Below are positions 17,677-25,907 of a DNA stretch of 64,000 bases, in pieces. Below the pieces are notes generated by a model. That model ran no database searches. It saw only the letters and a list, made by a program, of their open reading frames with translations, and was not told the DNA's origin. Every line of letters starts with the position of its first letter. Positions within the stretch are counted from its first letter, which is position 1. The stretch is taken from assembly GCA_026014485.1 (NCBI GenBank), contig JAOZIE010000014.1, positions 36,917 through 100,916 of the forward strand, read 5' to 3'. The position numbers were made by a program, and so were the translations under genes. This DNA is from Candidatus Bathyarchaeota archaeon. GTDB lineage: Archaea > Thermoproteota > Bathyarchaeia > Bathyarchaeales > Bathycorpusculaceae.

Positions 17677-18462
17677 ATGCGTCAAGTTGACATCTTGAAG
17701 CTTGACCTATCCGCTGGGCGGGCGGAGAACGTAGCTGATTTAGTGGCTGACGAAGTGCCGCTGCAGATTTCTGTAAACACCAGTTACTCGTTTGTGATTT
17801 GGTGCTCGCCCATGCAGTTCAAAGAGTTGGCGGTGGGGTATTTGCTGGCGGAGGATGTTTTGCGTTCTGTGGATGAAATCCTGGACATAGTTGTTGACGA
17901 AGCCGCGTTTACCTGCCGCATCACGTTGGCATCTGATGTGGATGTGGGGGAGCGGATGAAGCACTCGCGGGTTCACTGGCGGGTAATTCCCCTCATCAAA
18001 GCCAGCACGTCGCCATATGAGCGGCGAGAAACCATCCCTAAAGTAACCTCCCCCTTCAAAGTCAAAGCGCAAGTCATCATTGACTGCATCAACGACATGA
18101 ACCACCGCGCCAAGGGCTTTCAGCAGACAGGCGGGCTCCACGACTCCGCCATCTACAGAGCCGACGGCTCGCTGGTTGCCTTCTCCGAGGACGTGGGCAG
18201 GCACAACACGGTGGACAAAGTCATCGGCACCGCAGCCTTAGCTAAGGTGGATCTTGGCGAATGCTTCATGACGATAACGGGGCGGGTGCCTGGTGACATG
18301 ATTTTTAAGGCGGCAAAGGTTGGCATTCCGTTGGTGGCTTCGATGGCGGCGGTGCTTTCGTCGGGGGTGGCTTCGGCTAAGAGGGCAAATATGGGGCTGG
18401 TGGGGTTTGTGCGGGGGAAACGCATGAACATCTACTCGGCTGCGGAAAGAGTAATCTTCTAA
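17677..18462 (+). CDS. fdhD: FdhD-like protein lacking the CxxC motif
   Basis: 261 aa. FdhD transfers sulfur from a cysteine desulfurase to the molybdenum cofactor of formate dehydrogenase. Family features present: ADEVPLQISVN, the M.FKELAVGYLLAED stretch, GGLHDSAIY, SEDVGRHNTVDKVIG, TGRVPGDMIFKAA and VLSSGVASAKRA. The CxxC loop that carries sulfur in characterised FdhD (expected around residues 105-125) is missing: that stretch reads IPLIKASTSPYERRET and contains no cysteine. The mononucleotide-binding core is kept. Upstream of moeA, in a molybdenum/tungsten cofactor region. Either sulfur transfer uses another residue or the protein has a different, cofactor-binding role. Confidence 0.85.
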   Translation: MRQVDILKLDLSAGRAENVADLVADEVPLQISVNTSYSFVIWCSPMQFKELAVGYLLAEDVLRSVDEILDIVVDEAAFTCRITLASDVDVGERMKHSRVHWRVIPLIKASTSPYERRETIPKVTSPFKVKAQVIIDCINDMNHRAKGFQQTGGLHDSAIYRADGSLVAFSEDVGRHNTVDKVIGTAALAKVDLGECFMTITGRVPGDMIFKAAKVGIPLVASMAAVLSSGVASAKRANMGLVGFVRGKRMNIYSAAERVIF

Positions 18463-18505
18463 ATACCCGCCACACATACCTTATGCAGGTGGACTGGTGG
18501 TTCTG

Positions 18506-19774
18506 ATGAATAGACCCGACATTCGCAGGTTGCCTAAACGGGCTAACCCAGAAGAAGCACAGAAACTGCTGTTGGATTCTGTTCGAGAAATTGTTTTGCC
18601 CACCGAATCCGTGTCGTTGGGTGAATGTGTCGGCAGGGTTTTGGCAGAAGACGTTTTTTCGGTTCTGAACATTCCTGATTACGATAAAACCTTCATCGAC
18701 GGCTACGCCATAAACCCAACAGAAACAAAAGCTGCCTCAACCTCCACGCCCGCCGCGTTCAAAATTGTGGGTAAGCTGTTTCCGCCTGACTACCCCACTG
18801 CTCTGCGGGTTAACCGTGGAGAAGCCGCCTACGTCGCATGCGGAGCGCCCATCCCCCAAGGCGCCAAGGCAACGGTGAAGGTGGAGGAGACACGGCTGCA
18901 CGGTGATGTTGTCGAGGTCATCAGAGAAATCAAGGCAGGCGAAGGCATCATCCCGCAGGGCGATGACGTGAAAGAGGGCGACCTGCTCCTGCGCAAGGGG
19001 CACCTGCTTAGACCCCAAGATGTGGGGCTGCTGGCATCCAACAAAATGACCACCGCACAAGTTTTCAGGAAGCCTGTGGTTTCGATTATTTCGGGCGGCG
19101 ACGAACTTCTTAAGCAAACCCAGAAATCGCCTTCAGTTATAGCCAACAACTATGCGCTGGTCGCGGCAGGCTTTGCCTCCCAGTTGGGCGCCGAGCCGAA
19201 GCTCATGGGTATAATGCCCGACGCACTCGACAAGGTCACCCAGAAAATCAGCCAAGCCCTCGACGCCTCCGACATCGTGGTCACCATCGGCGGCTCCAGC
19301 GTAGGCGTGAAGGACTTTGTTCCCGACGCCATAAACGCGCTGGGCAAACCAGGCGTGGTCATGCAGGGAGTTTCGCTGCGTCCAGGCGCCATCTCAGGCT
19401 TCGGCATAGTCAACGGCAAACCCGTCATCATGCTTCCTGGGCACATCGGCAGCTGCATCGCTGGCTTCTACCTGTTTCTGGCACCCCTCATCGGCGTCTA
19501 CACTGGGCTGGGCGCCGACTCCGCAGTGCCTCAGGTTCCCGCCGTGCTGGGCAAAGCCGTAGAAACCGGTCCACAATTCCGCTTCCTACTCGTCAACGTG
19601 AAGCGGGGCGACGGAAAACTGGAGGCGACACCAGTGCAAGGCGGCTCAAGTGCACTAACCACCATCGTAAAATCCAACGGATACACAATAATCCCACCCC
19701 ACACGCGAAAAGAGCAAGGCAAAGGCGTTACCGTTACCTTGTTCAACAAAATGGAGATGCTCGGATTTGAGTAG
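18506..19774 (+). CDS. moeA: MoeA, molybdopterin molybdotransferase
   Basis: 422 aa from ATG 18506 (GTG 18497 possible). Inserts Mo or W into adenylylated molybdopterin. Motifs: FIDGYAI near residue 70, ACGAPIPQGAKATVKVEET, QGDDVKEGDLLLRKG, VSIISGGDELL and the MPT-binding GGSSVGVKDFV. Full length. Lies 44 bp after fdhD; probably in one transcript. Downstream is an unrelated membrane-anchored protein. Confidence 0.9.
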   Translation: MNRPDIRRLPKRANPEEAQKLLLDSVREIVLPTESVSLGECVGRVLAEDVFSVLNIPDYDKTFIDGYAINPTETKAASTSTPAAFKIVGKLFPPDYPTALRVNRGEAAYVACGAPIPQGAKATVKVEETRLHGDVVEVIREIKAGEGIIPQGDDVKEGDLLLRKGHLLRPQDVGLLASNKMTTAQVFRKPVVSIISGGDELLKQTQKSPSVIANNYALVAAGFASQLGAEPKLMGIMPDALDKVTQKISQALDASDIVVTIGGSSVGVKDFVPDAINALGKPGVVMQGVSLRPGAISGFGIVNGKPVIMLPGHIGSCIAGFYLFLAPLIGVYTGLGADSAVPQVPAVLGKAVETGPQFRFLLVNVKRGDGKLEATPVQGGSSALTTIVKSNGYTIIPPHTRKEQGKGVTVTLFNKMEMLGFE

Positions 19775-19948
19775 TTTTGTCTGTTCCTAGTGGGTTTGCT
19801 CTTTGCTAACCTTTTTTTGAATCTTGATAATGCTTATTAGGTTGCTTTGTGTTTGTTGTTATTGTCCAAATTTTGTTTTATAGATTATGTGTTTTGTATA
19901 GGAATTTGGAATGAGATTCAGCTATGGGTGTGATTTAGGTGAAAATAA

Positions 19949-20350
19949 ATGTCTGATGCTCAGTCTTCTGCAACAATTAAAATCCCCTTGAGAAAAAGTA
20001 CCTTAATCGGAGTTTCAGTTATATCCATAATTTTGTTTGCCTTAGTTATGTTTGTCTTATTTTCCAGCGTAAGCAGCCCTAACCCCGAAGTAGTCATGGT
20101 TGACGGGTATGAAGGTTTGCAAGGACTAAACTACGTTTATTACGTTGATGCAAGAGTGCAAAATCATGGTGCAAGCGGATGGGTCACATTATACGCGGAG
20201 ATTAATGGTGCTGGGAGATATGAAAAGCAAAATATGCGAATATACTTAGGGAATGGCGAAATAAAGACCGCGACCTTTACTTTTGATATAACCGTTCTTG
20301 GAACCCTGTCTAATCCCTCAATTAAGTATAAAGCATGGGTTACTTCATGA
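19949..20350 (+). CDS. Single-pass membrane protein with extracellular beta domain
   Basis: 133 aa. One membrane helix (residues about 18-40) followed by a beta-sandwich-like domain of about 90 residues (YYVDARVQNHGASGWVTLYAEI), probably outside the cell. Family not recognised; the outer domain resembles CARDB/FxLYD-type folds by pattern only. ATG start after GGTG. Isolated gene with its own AT-rich upstream region. Confidence 0.55.
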   Translation: MSDAQSSATIKIPLRKSTLIGVSVISIILFALVMFVLFSSVSSPNPEVVMVDGYEGLQGLNYVYYVDARVQNHGASGWVTLYAEINGAGRYEKQNMRIYLGNGEIKTATFTFDITVLGTLSNPSIKYKAWVTS

Positions 20351-20694
20351 AAGCCATTTTCACGATTTGATTTCAAGTTTTAACACCACAGTATAGAAAT
20401 CGAGACAAGGACGATTCTGCCCTTTTGTTTGATTGACAACATTCCTTTTGACTTTTAACTTGTGTTCAAGTTGGAGTTCTCATATTTGGATGCTATTAGC
20501 CAATTTATGCAGAAAACGAGGAGGCGAGGGTAATGGGGAAAAAAGTGTTTTGAGAGAAGGAACCGCAGACCTTTTTGGCGTTTGATATTGCTTTGTTGCA
20601 GAAATCTATAGGGGGAGGTCGCTATTGGCGTTTTTCCGTGTCATTAGCATGTTGAAACAAAAAATGGCTGCCAAAGGAAACACGCAGTTGGGGG
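20351..20694. other. Non-coding interval, about 340 bp
   Basis: Between two convergent genes. No convincing frame, RNA gene or inverted repeat was found. T-runs at 20420-20460 and 20575-20600 could serve as terminators for the gene on the left. Confidence 0.4.
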
Positions 20695-21783
20695 TTAGTA
20701 TTTTGGTGGGTATCGTTCGATGTGTCCTGCTTTGCCCATGACCCAGCTTTCGCACCATGCTTTGTCTGCCCACGCGCGTTCCGCAAGGAATCTGCATTGT
20801 CCTGCAAAGTGCATTTTTGCTTCCCATCGGTAGTTTTCGGCGGCAGCTAAAAAGGCGTCTTTGCCCTCGCAGTCTAATTCAGCTGCGTTTTCAGGTGTTT
20901 CTTGCCGTTGAGCCCACGCCAGCAGGGTTTCTGCTTCGTTTTCGCGGCTTATGCCTGCCCAAAACGGCGATTGATGCTGCTTTTCCAGTTCGGCGGCGCA
21001 TGCGGAAAAGGCGGTTGAGGCTTCTTTGAAGTTGTGTTCGTAGCTTAGGGCGGCGGCTTCTTGTAGGCGTCTGAGCTGGGGCACCATTAGGGCGCCTAAG
21101 GTGGCTTTGAAGTTTCTTGTTATGCTGCCTTTTGCGGGGCGCGTCTGCAGCTTGGATAAGTCGTCTTGGCGGTTGATGTTCACAAAGCTCCTCAACTCAG
21201 GGTCAAACGACCGCATTTCCCCCACAGGCGAAACAAACAAAACCTCCTCTGCACCCCTCACCACGTCGTCGGAGCGGGGACGCCGCAGCCTACAAAGCGT
21301 TTCTGTAACTTCTAGGGCACTAACTCTTTCCAAACCCATAACAAGCGTTTCGATTCTGCCGTTTGGCCACATAGGCACCGTTATCTGCGCGCCTTCCGAG
21401 GCGTCAAACAGGTACTTGACGATTTTGGGCTTAATCAGGGGCATGTCACAGGGAAGCGTCACACAAAAATCCGCACTTGCCGCTTTTAGCCCCGTCATAA
21501 TTGCCACGTTGGGACCGCTTATGTGGCTGATTTTCTCGTCCACAACCAGCTTCACGCCGCCCACATGATGCTTCTCCAACGCGTCAGCATACTGGTTTTT
21601 CCGTGCTTCGTCATTGACGCAGACAACAATTTCATCCACGATTCCGCTGGCGTTCTCGGCGACGTGAACCAGCAGGGGCTTCCCAAAAAGCTCCGCAAGC
21701 GCCTTGTCCCGCCACTCCTCCTGCTTTAGCTGGAATCGGCGAGCTTTTCCCCCAGCAAGGATAAGTGCAGCCCGCGTCGTCAT
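20695..21783 (-). CDS. mobA: MobA-like nucleotidyltransferase with helical C-terminal extension
   Basis: 362 aa. N-terminal 200 residues are a MobA-type GTP:molybdopterin guanylyltransferase: LILAGGKARRF at residue 7, then DKALAELFGKPLLVHV, ISGPNVAIMTGLKAA and PCDMPLIKP. The C-terminal 150 residues form an unrecognised alpha-helical extension rich in Ala, Glu and Trp, absent from bacterial MobA. Followed upstream by a MobB gene 10 bp away on the same strand, giving a mobB-mobA pair. Because the extension is unusual, a related substrate is possible. Confidence 0.8.
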   Translation of the reverse strand: MTTRAALILAGGKARRFQLKQEEWRDKALAELFGKPLLVHVAENASGIVDEIVVCVNDEARKNQYADALEKHHVGGVKLVVDEKISHISGPNVAIMTGLKAASADFCVTLPCDMPLIKPKIVKYLFDASEGAQITVPMWPNGRIETLVMGLERVSALEVTETLCRLRRPRSDDVVRGAEEVLFVSPVGEMRSFDPELRSFVNINRQDDLSKLQTRPAKGSITRNFKATLGALMVPQLRRLQEAAALSYEHNFKEASTAFSACAAELEKQHQSPFWAGISRENEAETLLAWAQRQETPENAAELDCEGKDAFLAAAENYRWEAKMHFAGQCRFLAERAWADKAWCESWVMGKAGHIERYPPKY

Positions 21784-21792
21784 GTCAGTTTC

Positions 21793-22362
21793 CTACTTGA
21801 CAGTTTTTCCCGACTGTTGCGGCTTGGCTTTCAGGTATCCCTTTATGAGCTGCAGAAGCTGTTTTCCGTCCGTCTTCAAGTCAAGTATGGGGATGCTGAA
21901 TCCGCTTATCTGAGGTTTATTCTGAGAAATAACGCCTGTAACCGCAAGAATCGGCTCCGCAGTTCCCTCCAGCGTCCGCTTCAAGTTCGCCTCATCCTCA
22001 GCCGTGATTATCTTTGGGACATCGGTTCTTTTCGCTATAAGGCTGTGGAATCCCTCGATGAAAACAACATCCAACTGCTCCCGTTCCAGCAACGCGATGA
22101 CTTGGTCCAAATCGTTTAGCGCCGCGTCGGTTTTCTTTAACATGGCAATTTCTTCAGGTGAGATGGCAACAATCACTTTTGACCCTGCTTTGGCGTACCT
22201 CCACGTGTTGGTGCCTTCCTTATCCATCGTGAAGCCTTCGTGGTGAACATGCTTTATGGACCCGATTTTGTAGCCTTCTGCGGAAAGATGCGAAATTAAA
22301 TATTCCAGCGTGGTCGTTTTACCTGAACCGCTTGTTCCCACGGCAGCGACAACTAAAACCAT
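21793..22362 (-). CDS. mobB: MobB-type GTP-binding protein, copy 2
   Basis: 189 aa from ATG 22362 (MVLVVAAVG); the 25 residues upstream are not family-like. Walker A GTSGSGKTTT, then the conserved IGSIKHVHHEGFTMDKEGTN (substrate-binding MobB signature) and VFIEGFHSL. Closest to standard MobB among the three copies. Upstream partner of mobA on the same strand. Divergent from the third MobB at 22479, with about 115 bp between the two starts. Confidence 0.85.
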   Translation of the reverse strand: MVLVVAAVGTSGSGKTTTLEYLISHLSAEGYKIGSIKHVHHEGFTMDKEGTNTWRYAKAGSKVIVAISPEEIAMLKKTDAALNDLDQVIALLEREQLDVVFIEGFHSLIAKRTDVPKIITAEDEANLKRTLEGTAEPILAVTGVISQNKPQISGFSIPILDLKTDGKQLLQLIKGYLKAKPQQSGKTVK

Positions 22363-22478
22363 GCAGTCACGCTCCCTCTGAAGAGTCAGTTCCACTGGCT
22401 CTAATAAACAACGCGATTGCCCCGCACCCAACAGCATATTACACTGTTCCTTTACAGTAACAGGCAGGTGAAAAACAG

Positions 22479-23249
22479 ATGCCTAAGCTGGTTGCAGTTG
22501 TCGGCGGAAAACACTCCGGAAAAACCACCCTAATCGAAAACATCACACGGCAACTTCAAAGCCGAGGATATCGCGTAGGCGCCGTGAAAGAGATGGTGCG
22601 CATCCCCACCTTGGACACGCCAGAAACCGAAACCGACAGGTACACAGCGGCAGGCGCCGACGCCGTCGTGGCAGTTCCACGCGAAGAAACCGTAGTTTTC
22701 ATCAAACGCCGCCTCGGCATACAAGAAACGCTGGATTACCTGCATGGCATGGACTTTGTGCTGTTGGAAGGCTTCGAAGCCGAAAAAACCCTGCCGAAAA
22801 TAATCGCCGCCAAAACCGCAGACGAAGCCACCGCCTTCGCAGACGGCTTAGCCATCGCCGTCTCAGGCATCATAGCGGATTCACCAGAGGAAACAAGCAA
22901 AGCCTCCCAACTCCAGATTCCTCTGCTAAGTGGCATCCGAGACGCAGCAAAGCTTGCTGACCTTGTGGAGCAGAAAGCGTTTGAAAAGCTGCCTGCCCTG
23001 CCTCACTGCGGCGAATGCGGATACCCCAACTGCTACGAAATGGCAAAAGCCATGGTTAGAGGCGACGCCAAAGCTGAAGGCTGCGTGTTGCCCCGCAAAG
23101 AAGCCTTTGTTCTTGAGGTTAACGGGGTCCGAATTCCGCTTAAAGAGTTCCCCCAGCGGTTCCTGCAGAACGTTTTGGAAAACATGCTTTTATCGCTTGA
23201 GGGCATTCCCGAAATAAAAGAGATAAAAATTAAGGTAGCAAAAAAGTAG
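22479..23249 (+). CDS. MobB-type GTPase fused to a 4Fe-4S domain
   Basis: 256 aa. Residues 1-165 are a MobB-like P-loop domain (GGKHSGKTTL, TPETETDRYTAAGADAV, FVLLEGFEAEKTLPKI). Residues about 175-215 carry CGECGYPNC followed by a further Cys (AEGCVLPR): the C-x2-C-x4-C-x16-C pattern of the small 4Fe-4S module found in RnfB and CO-dehydrogenase-type proteins. The fusion links MPT/GTP chemistry to a redox or oxygen-sensing centre. Final 45 residues are a small alpha/beta end (VNGVRIPLKEFPQ). No close function known. Confidence 0.8.
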   Translation: MPKLVAVVGGKHSGKTTLIENITRQLQSRGYRVGAVKEMVRIPTLDTPETETDRYTAAGADAVVAVPREETVVFIKRRLGIQETLDYLHGMDFVLLEGFEAEKTLPKIIAAKTADEATAFADGLAIAVSGIIADSPEETSKASQLQIPLLSGIRDAAKLADLVEQKAFEKLPALPHCGECGYPNCYEMAKAMVRGDAKAEGCVLPRKEAFVLEVNGVRIPLKEFPQRFLQNVLENMLLSLEGIPEIKEIKIKVAKK

Positions 23250-23257
23250 CTGTCCCT

Positions 23258-23761
23258 TCAGCGGACATCAATTATTGATACGCCTCGGATCCAACGTTGA
23301 GCGAATTGGTCGTTGCCTATGATTAGCCGTAGGGGTCCTTCGCCTCCCTCCACAAGCGCCGTTAACGCCGCGCCGTCTTTTTGGTAAGCCAAGATGGTGT
23401 TTGCGGCTTTGGCGTCTGCGATGGGGATGGTTGTGCCGTAACCGTCTGCCGCCTGCAGGTACACTGAAGTGGCGTTTTCGAAGGCGTCTGCCTCTTCAAG
23501 CACCACCCCCAGCGGAACACCCGTATAGTTGAAGACACCGTTATCCTGCGCGTGGCCGCTGGAACTCAACGTAACCTGCACCGTAACAGGCGCAAACCCT
23601 TCCAGTTGACTGTACGTGAAGTTTCCTGGATTTCCCACTTTGCCTTTGATGAGGATGCTTCCTTCAGTTCCAGAGTTCTGCCTCATGTAAACGTAGACGG
23701 GCACCGTCACCAAAACCAAAACAACCAATGCAACTAACGCGATTTTGTTTGCTTTCTTCAT
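23258..23761 (-). CDS. Membrane-anchored protein with sulfite-oxidase-type molybdopterin fold
   Basis: 167 aa. One N-terminal membrane helix (residues 7-24), then a domain with the pattern of the sulfite oxidase molybdopterin-binding fold (LIKGKVGNPGNFTYSQLEG, FNYTGVPLGVVLEEA, GPLRLIIGNDQFAQRWI). It is short and lacks the cofactor-ligating Cys of true sulfite oxidases, so it is probably a ligand-binding relative. Lies 3 bp downstream of an ECF S component on the same strand, which suggests a surface binding protein partnered with that transporter. Confidence 0.7.
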   Translation of the reverse strand: MKKANKIALVALVVLVLVTVPVYVYMRQNSGTEGSILIKGKVGNPGNFTYSQLEGFAPVTVQVTLSSSGHAQDNGVFNYTGVPLGVVLEEADAFENATSVYLQAADGYGTTIPIADAKAANTILAYQKDGAALTALVEGGEGPLRLIIGNDQFAQRWIRGVSIIDVR

Positions 23762-23764
23762 TTT

Positions 23765-24337
23765 TTAACCTCCACTGTTTCTTAATCCAAGTTTTTGGGT
23801 CCTAACCAAAAGCATGTTCGCCAGCACTCCGCCTAAACTGCCGCTTACCGCCGCAACCAACGCAATGAACAGCAACACAACCTCCGGCAGAACCAGAATC
23901 AGCATACCCACCAAAACCGTCCCCACCACATTAGCCACCGCCGCCGCACCCATACAACAGGCCGCGCAACACGCCTTGTGTCTTGACAGCAAAAAGAACC
24001 CGTCGATGGCTAACCCCGGTGCAAGGTAAATGACAAACGAGAGCAGCCCAAAGTTGCCAAACGGCAAAAGCAAACTGATGAATGCTTGAGTCAGCGAAGT
24101 CACCGTAGCAGCCCCGATTTTACGCACAAAACCAAACGCCAACACAGGCCACATCATGTAAAAGCCGCCCGCCAACGCCCCCGTAGGAATATACAACGGA
24201 CCCGCCAACGTGGCAACAAGAGGATGAATAACATTCTTAGACGCCAAACCCAAACTAGCAAAAAGCGCCATAACAACCAAATCAACCGTCGCCCGTTTAC
24301 CCGCACTGGCCCGCACTTTCACGGTTTCTATTTTCAT
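23765..24337 (-). CDS. ECF transporter substrate-binding (S) component
   Basis: 190 aa with five or six membrane helices and the ECF S-component plan (helix-loop with PLYIPTGALAGGFYMMWPVLAF). Hydrophobic throughout, with a Cys cluster HKACCAACC in the fourth loop. Substrate unknown; its position between a ModE-type regulator and a sulfite-oxidase-fold lipoprotein-like gene hints at a molybdenum-linked or cofactor-type substrate. No ECF ATPase or T component in the window. Confidence 0.7.
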   Translation of the reverse strand: MKIETVKVRASAGKRATVDLVVMALFASLGLASKNVIHPLVATLAGPLYIPTGALAGGFYMMWPVLAFGFVRKIGAATVTSLTQAFISLLLPFGNFGLLSFVIYLAPGLAIDGFFLLSRHKACCAACCMGAAAVANVVGTVLVGMLILVLPEVVLLFIALVAAVSGSLGGVLANMLLVRTQKLGLRNSGG

Positions 24338-24443
24338 GCTGCATCGATATTACAAGTTTGTAACATCGGCGAAAATAAACTTTCGCATCAAATAACCCAA
24401 AACACACCCATCAAAAAGCATTCAAGGGTGCGCTTGTAAACTT

Positions 24444-24815
24444 TCAAGGCAGCCGCTTCAGGGTCGCATCTATTTCTGCTTGCGCCTTACGGTACCTCGC
24501 AACAAGTTTTTTGCCATACGGTGTGACTTCTGAGGAGCCGCCGCCTTTTGCTCCTCCTCGGCTTCTGTTTACCAGCAGCTCGCCAAGTCGTTTCTCTGCA
24601 AGTGTGATTCTGTGTAGTGCGTAGCGGTATGACATCTTCAGGTTTTGGGCTGCCTGTAGCATAGAGTGGGTTTTGTCGATTTCCTCCAGCAGTTCAGCTA
24701 AGCCATTCCCAAAAACTGACTCTCCCGCCTCGTTAATCATCCAAAGCTTAATTGCATAACTCAAAGTACGCACCACAGCCACATCCACAAGAGAATCCTT
24801 TGTCCCGAAAAGCAA
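24444..24815 (-). CDS. modE: ModE N-terminal-type molybdate regulator
   Basis: 123 aa, only the DNA-binding half of ModE. LysR-like winged helix: MLQAAQNLKMSYRYALHRI as helix-turn-helix, then the ModE signature GGAKGGGSSEVTPYGKKL. No C-terminal molybdate-binding (MOP) domain, as usual for archaeal ModE-like proteins. Upstream of the ECF S component and sulfite-oxidase-fold gene and on the same strand, about 105 bp apart. Likely controls the molybdenum genes around it. Confidence 0.85.
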   Translation of the reverse strand: MLFGTKDSLVDVAVVRTLSYAIKLWMINEAGESVFGNGLAELLEEIDKTHSMLQAAQNLKMSYRYALHRITLAEKRLGELLVNRSRGGAKGGGSSEVTPYGKKLVARYRKAQAEIDATLKRLP

Positions 24816-24926
24816 TTAAGCTTACCGCTCCGCCTGCCGATGGTTTTTTTGTGTTGTGTTTGTGTTTTGCGTTGGATTTGGTTTGTGGGTGAGTGATGGT
24901 TTGTTGGTTTGTTTGGTTTGGCAAGG

Positions 24927-24986
24927 TTTTTATACACGCCATTTGTATGTATTGTATATACTGGTAAATACGATATAGCATCGTAT
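24927..24986 (+). promoter_or_regulatory. TATA box and palindromic operator before the NADH oxidoreductase genes
   Basis: TTTTTATAC at 24927-24935 is a good archaeal TATA box; transcription would start near 24957. Between there and the ATG at 25008 lies a perfect inverted repeat, ATACGAT-ATAGC-ATCGTAT (24968-24986). Its position downstream of the predicted start fits a repressor operator. Confidence 0.6.
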
Positions 24987-25007
24987 AATCATTGCAGAGG
25001 CGTAAAA

Positions 25008-25907
25008 ATGTCCAAATCCAAACCTGCAACTCAACTAAAAGCTGAAACGAAAACAAACACCCACAAAATTATCGCAAAACAAGACTTAGCGTCTAACATC
25101 AAACAGATACAAGTACTCGCCCCTGAAATCGCCCAAAAAGCCAAAGCCGGACAATTCGTCATACTCAGGGTACACGAAGACAGCGAAAGAATCCCCCTAA
25201 CACTTGTCACATGGGATAACGATGGCACAATTACCCTAATTTTCCAAGAAGTTGGATACTCCACAATCGAACTCGGAAAACTCACCGTCGGAGACGAAAT
25301 CCTCAACATAGCAGGACCTCTGGGAAAACCCAGCGAAATAAAAAACTACGGCAAGGTCGCGGTGGTTTGCGGCGGCGTCGGCACAGCAGCAGCTTATCCA
25401 ATAGCTAAGGCATTGAAAGAAGCAGGCAGCACCGTAATCTCTATAATCGGAGCCCGAAACCAGCAACTGCTTTTGTTAGAGGAAGAAATGGCAAAAGTTT
25501 CCGACGAATTCTTTATTTCCACAGATGACGGCTCAAAAGGGCACAAAGGCTTTGTCAGTGACGTTTTGAAAACACTCATTGATAAAAACTACGGCTTTGC
25601 CACTGTCTACGCTATTGGTCCTCCTATAATGATGAAAGTAGCCTCGGATGTAACTCGACCTTACAAAATCAAAACAATTGTCAGCCTCAACCCGATAATG
25701 GTGGACGGCATGGGAATGTGCGGTGCCTGCAGAGTCGCCGTTGCAAACCAAACCAAATTTGCTTGCGTGGATGGTCCAGAGTTCGATGCGCACCAAGTTG
25801 ATTTCAAAGAATTAATGCAGCGCCTAAAAGGCTACGTGCCTGAAGAAAAGTCAATCATTCAACATCTCAACCCACTGGGAGGTAAATGCACTTGCCACCA
25901 GCACTAA
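25008..25907 (+). CDS. nfnA: NfnA/SudB-type flavin and 2Fe-2S subunit
   Basis: 299 aa from ATG 25008. Small subunit of the NADH-dependent ferredoxin:NADP+ oxidoreductase / sulfide dehydrogenase family: FAD domain (residues about 15-100), NAD-binding domain (GKVAVVCGGVGTAAAYPIAK near 115) and a C-terminal 2Fe-2S site with GMGMCGACRVAV and a later Cys. Forms an electron-bifurcating or transhydrogenase complex with the next gene, which overlaps it by up to 22 bp. Confidence 0.85.
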   Translation: MSKSKPATQLKAETKTNTHKIIAKQDLASNIKQIQVLAPEIAQKAKAGQFVILRVHEDSERIPLTLVTWDNDGTITLIFQEVGYSTIELGKLTVGDEILNIAGPLGKPSEIKNYGKVAVVCGGVGTAAAYPIAKALKEAGSTVISIIGARNQQLLLLEEEMAKVSDEFFISTDDGSKGHKGFVSDVLKTLIDKNYGFATVYAIGPPIMMKVASDVTRPYKIKTIVSLNPIMVDGMGMCGACRVAVANQTKFACVDGPEFDAHQVDFKELMQRLKGYVPEEKSIIQHLNPLGGKCTCHQH

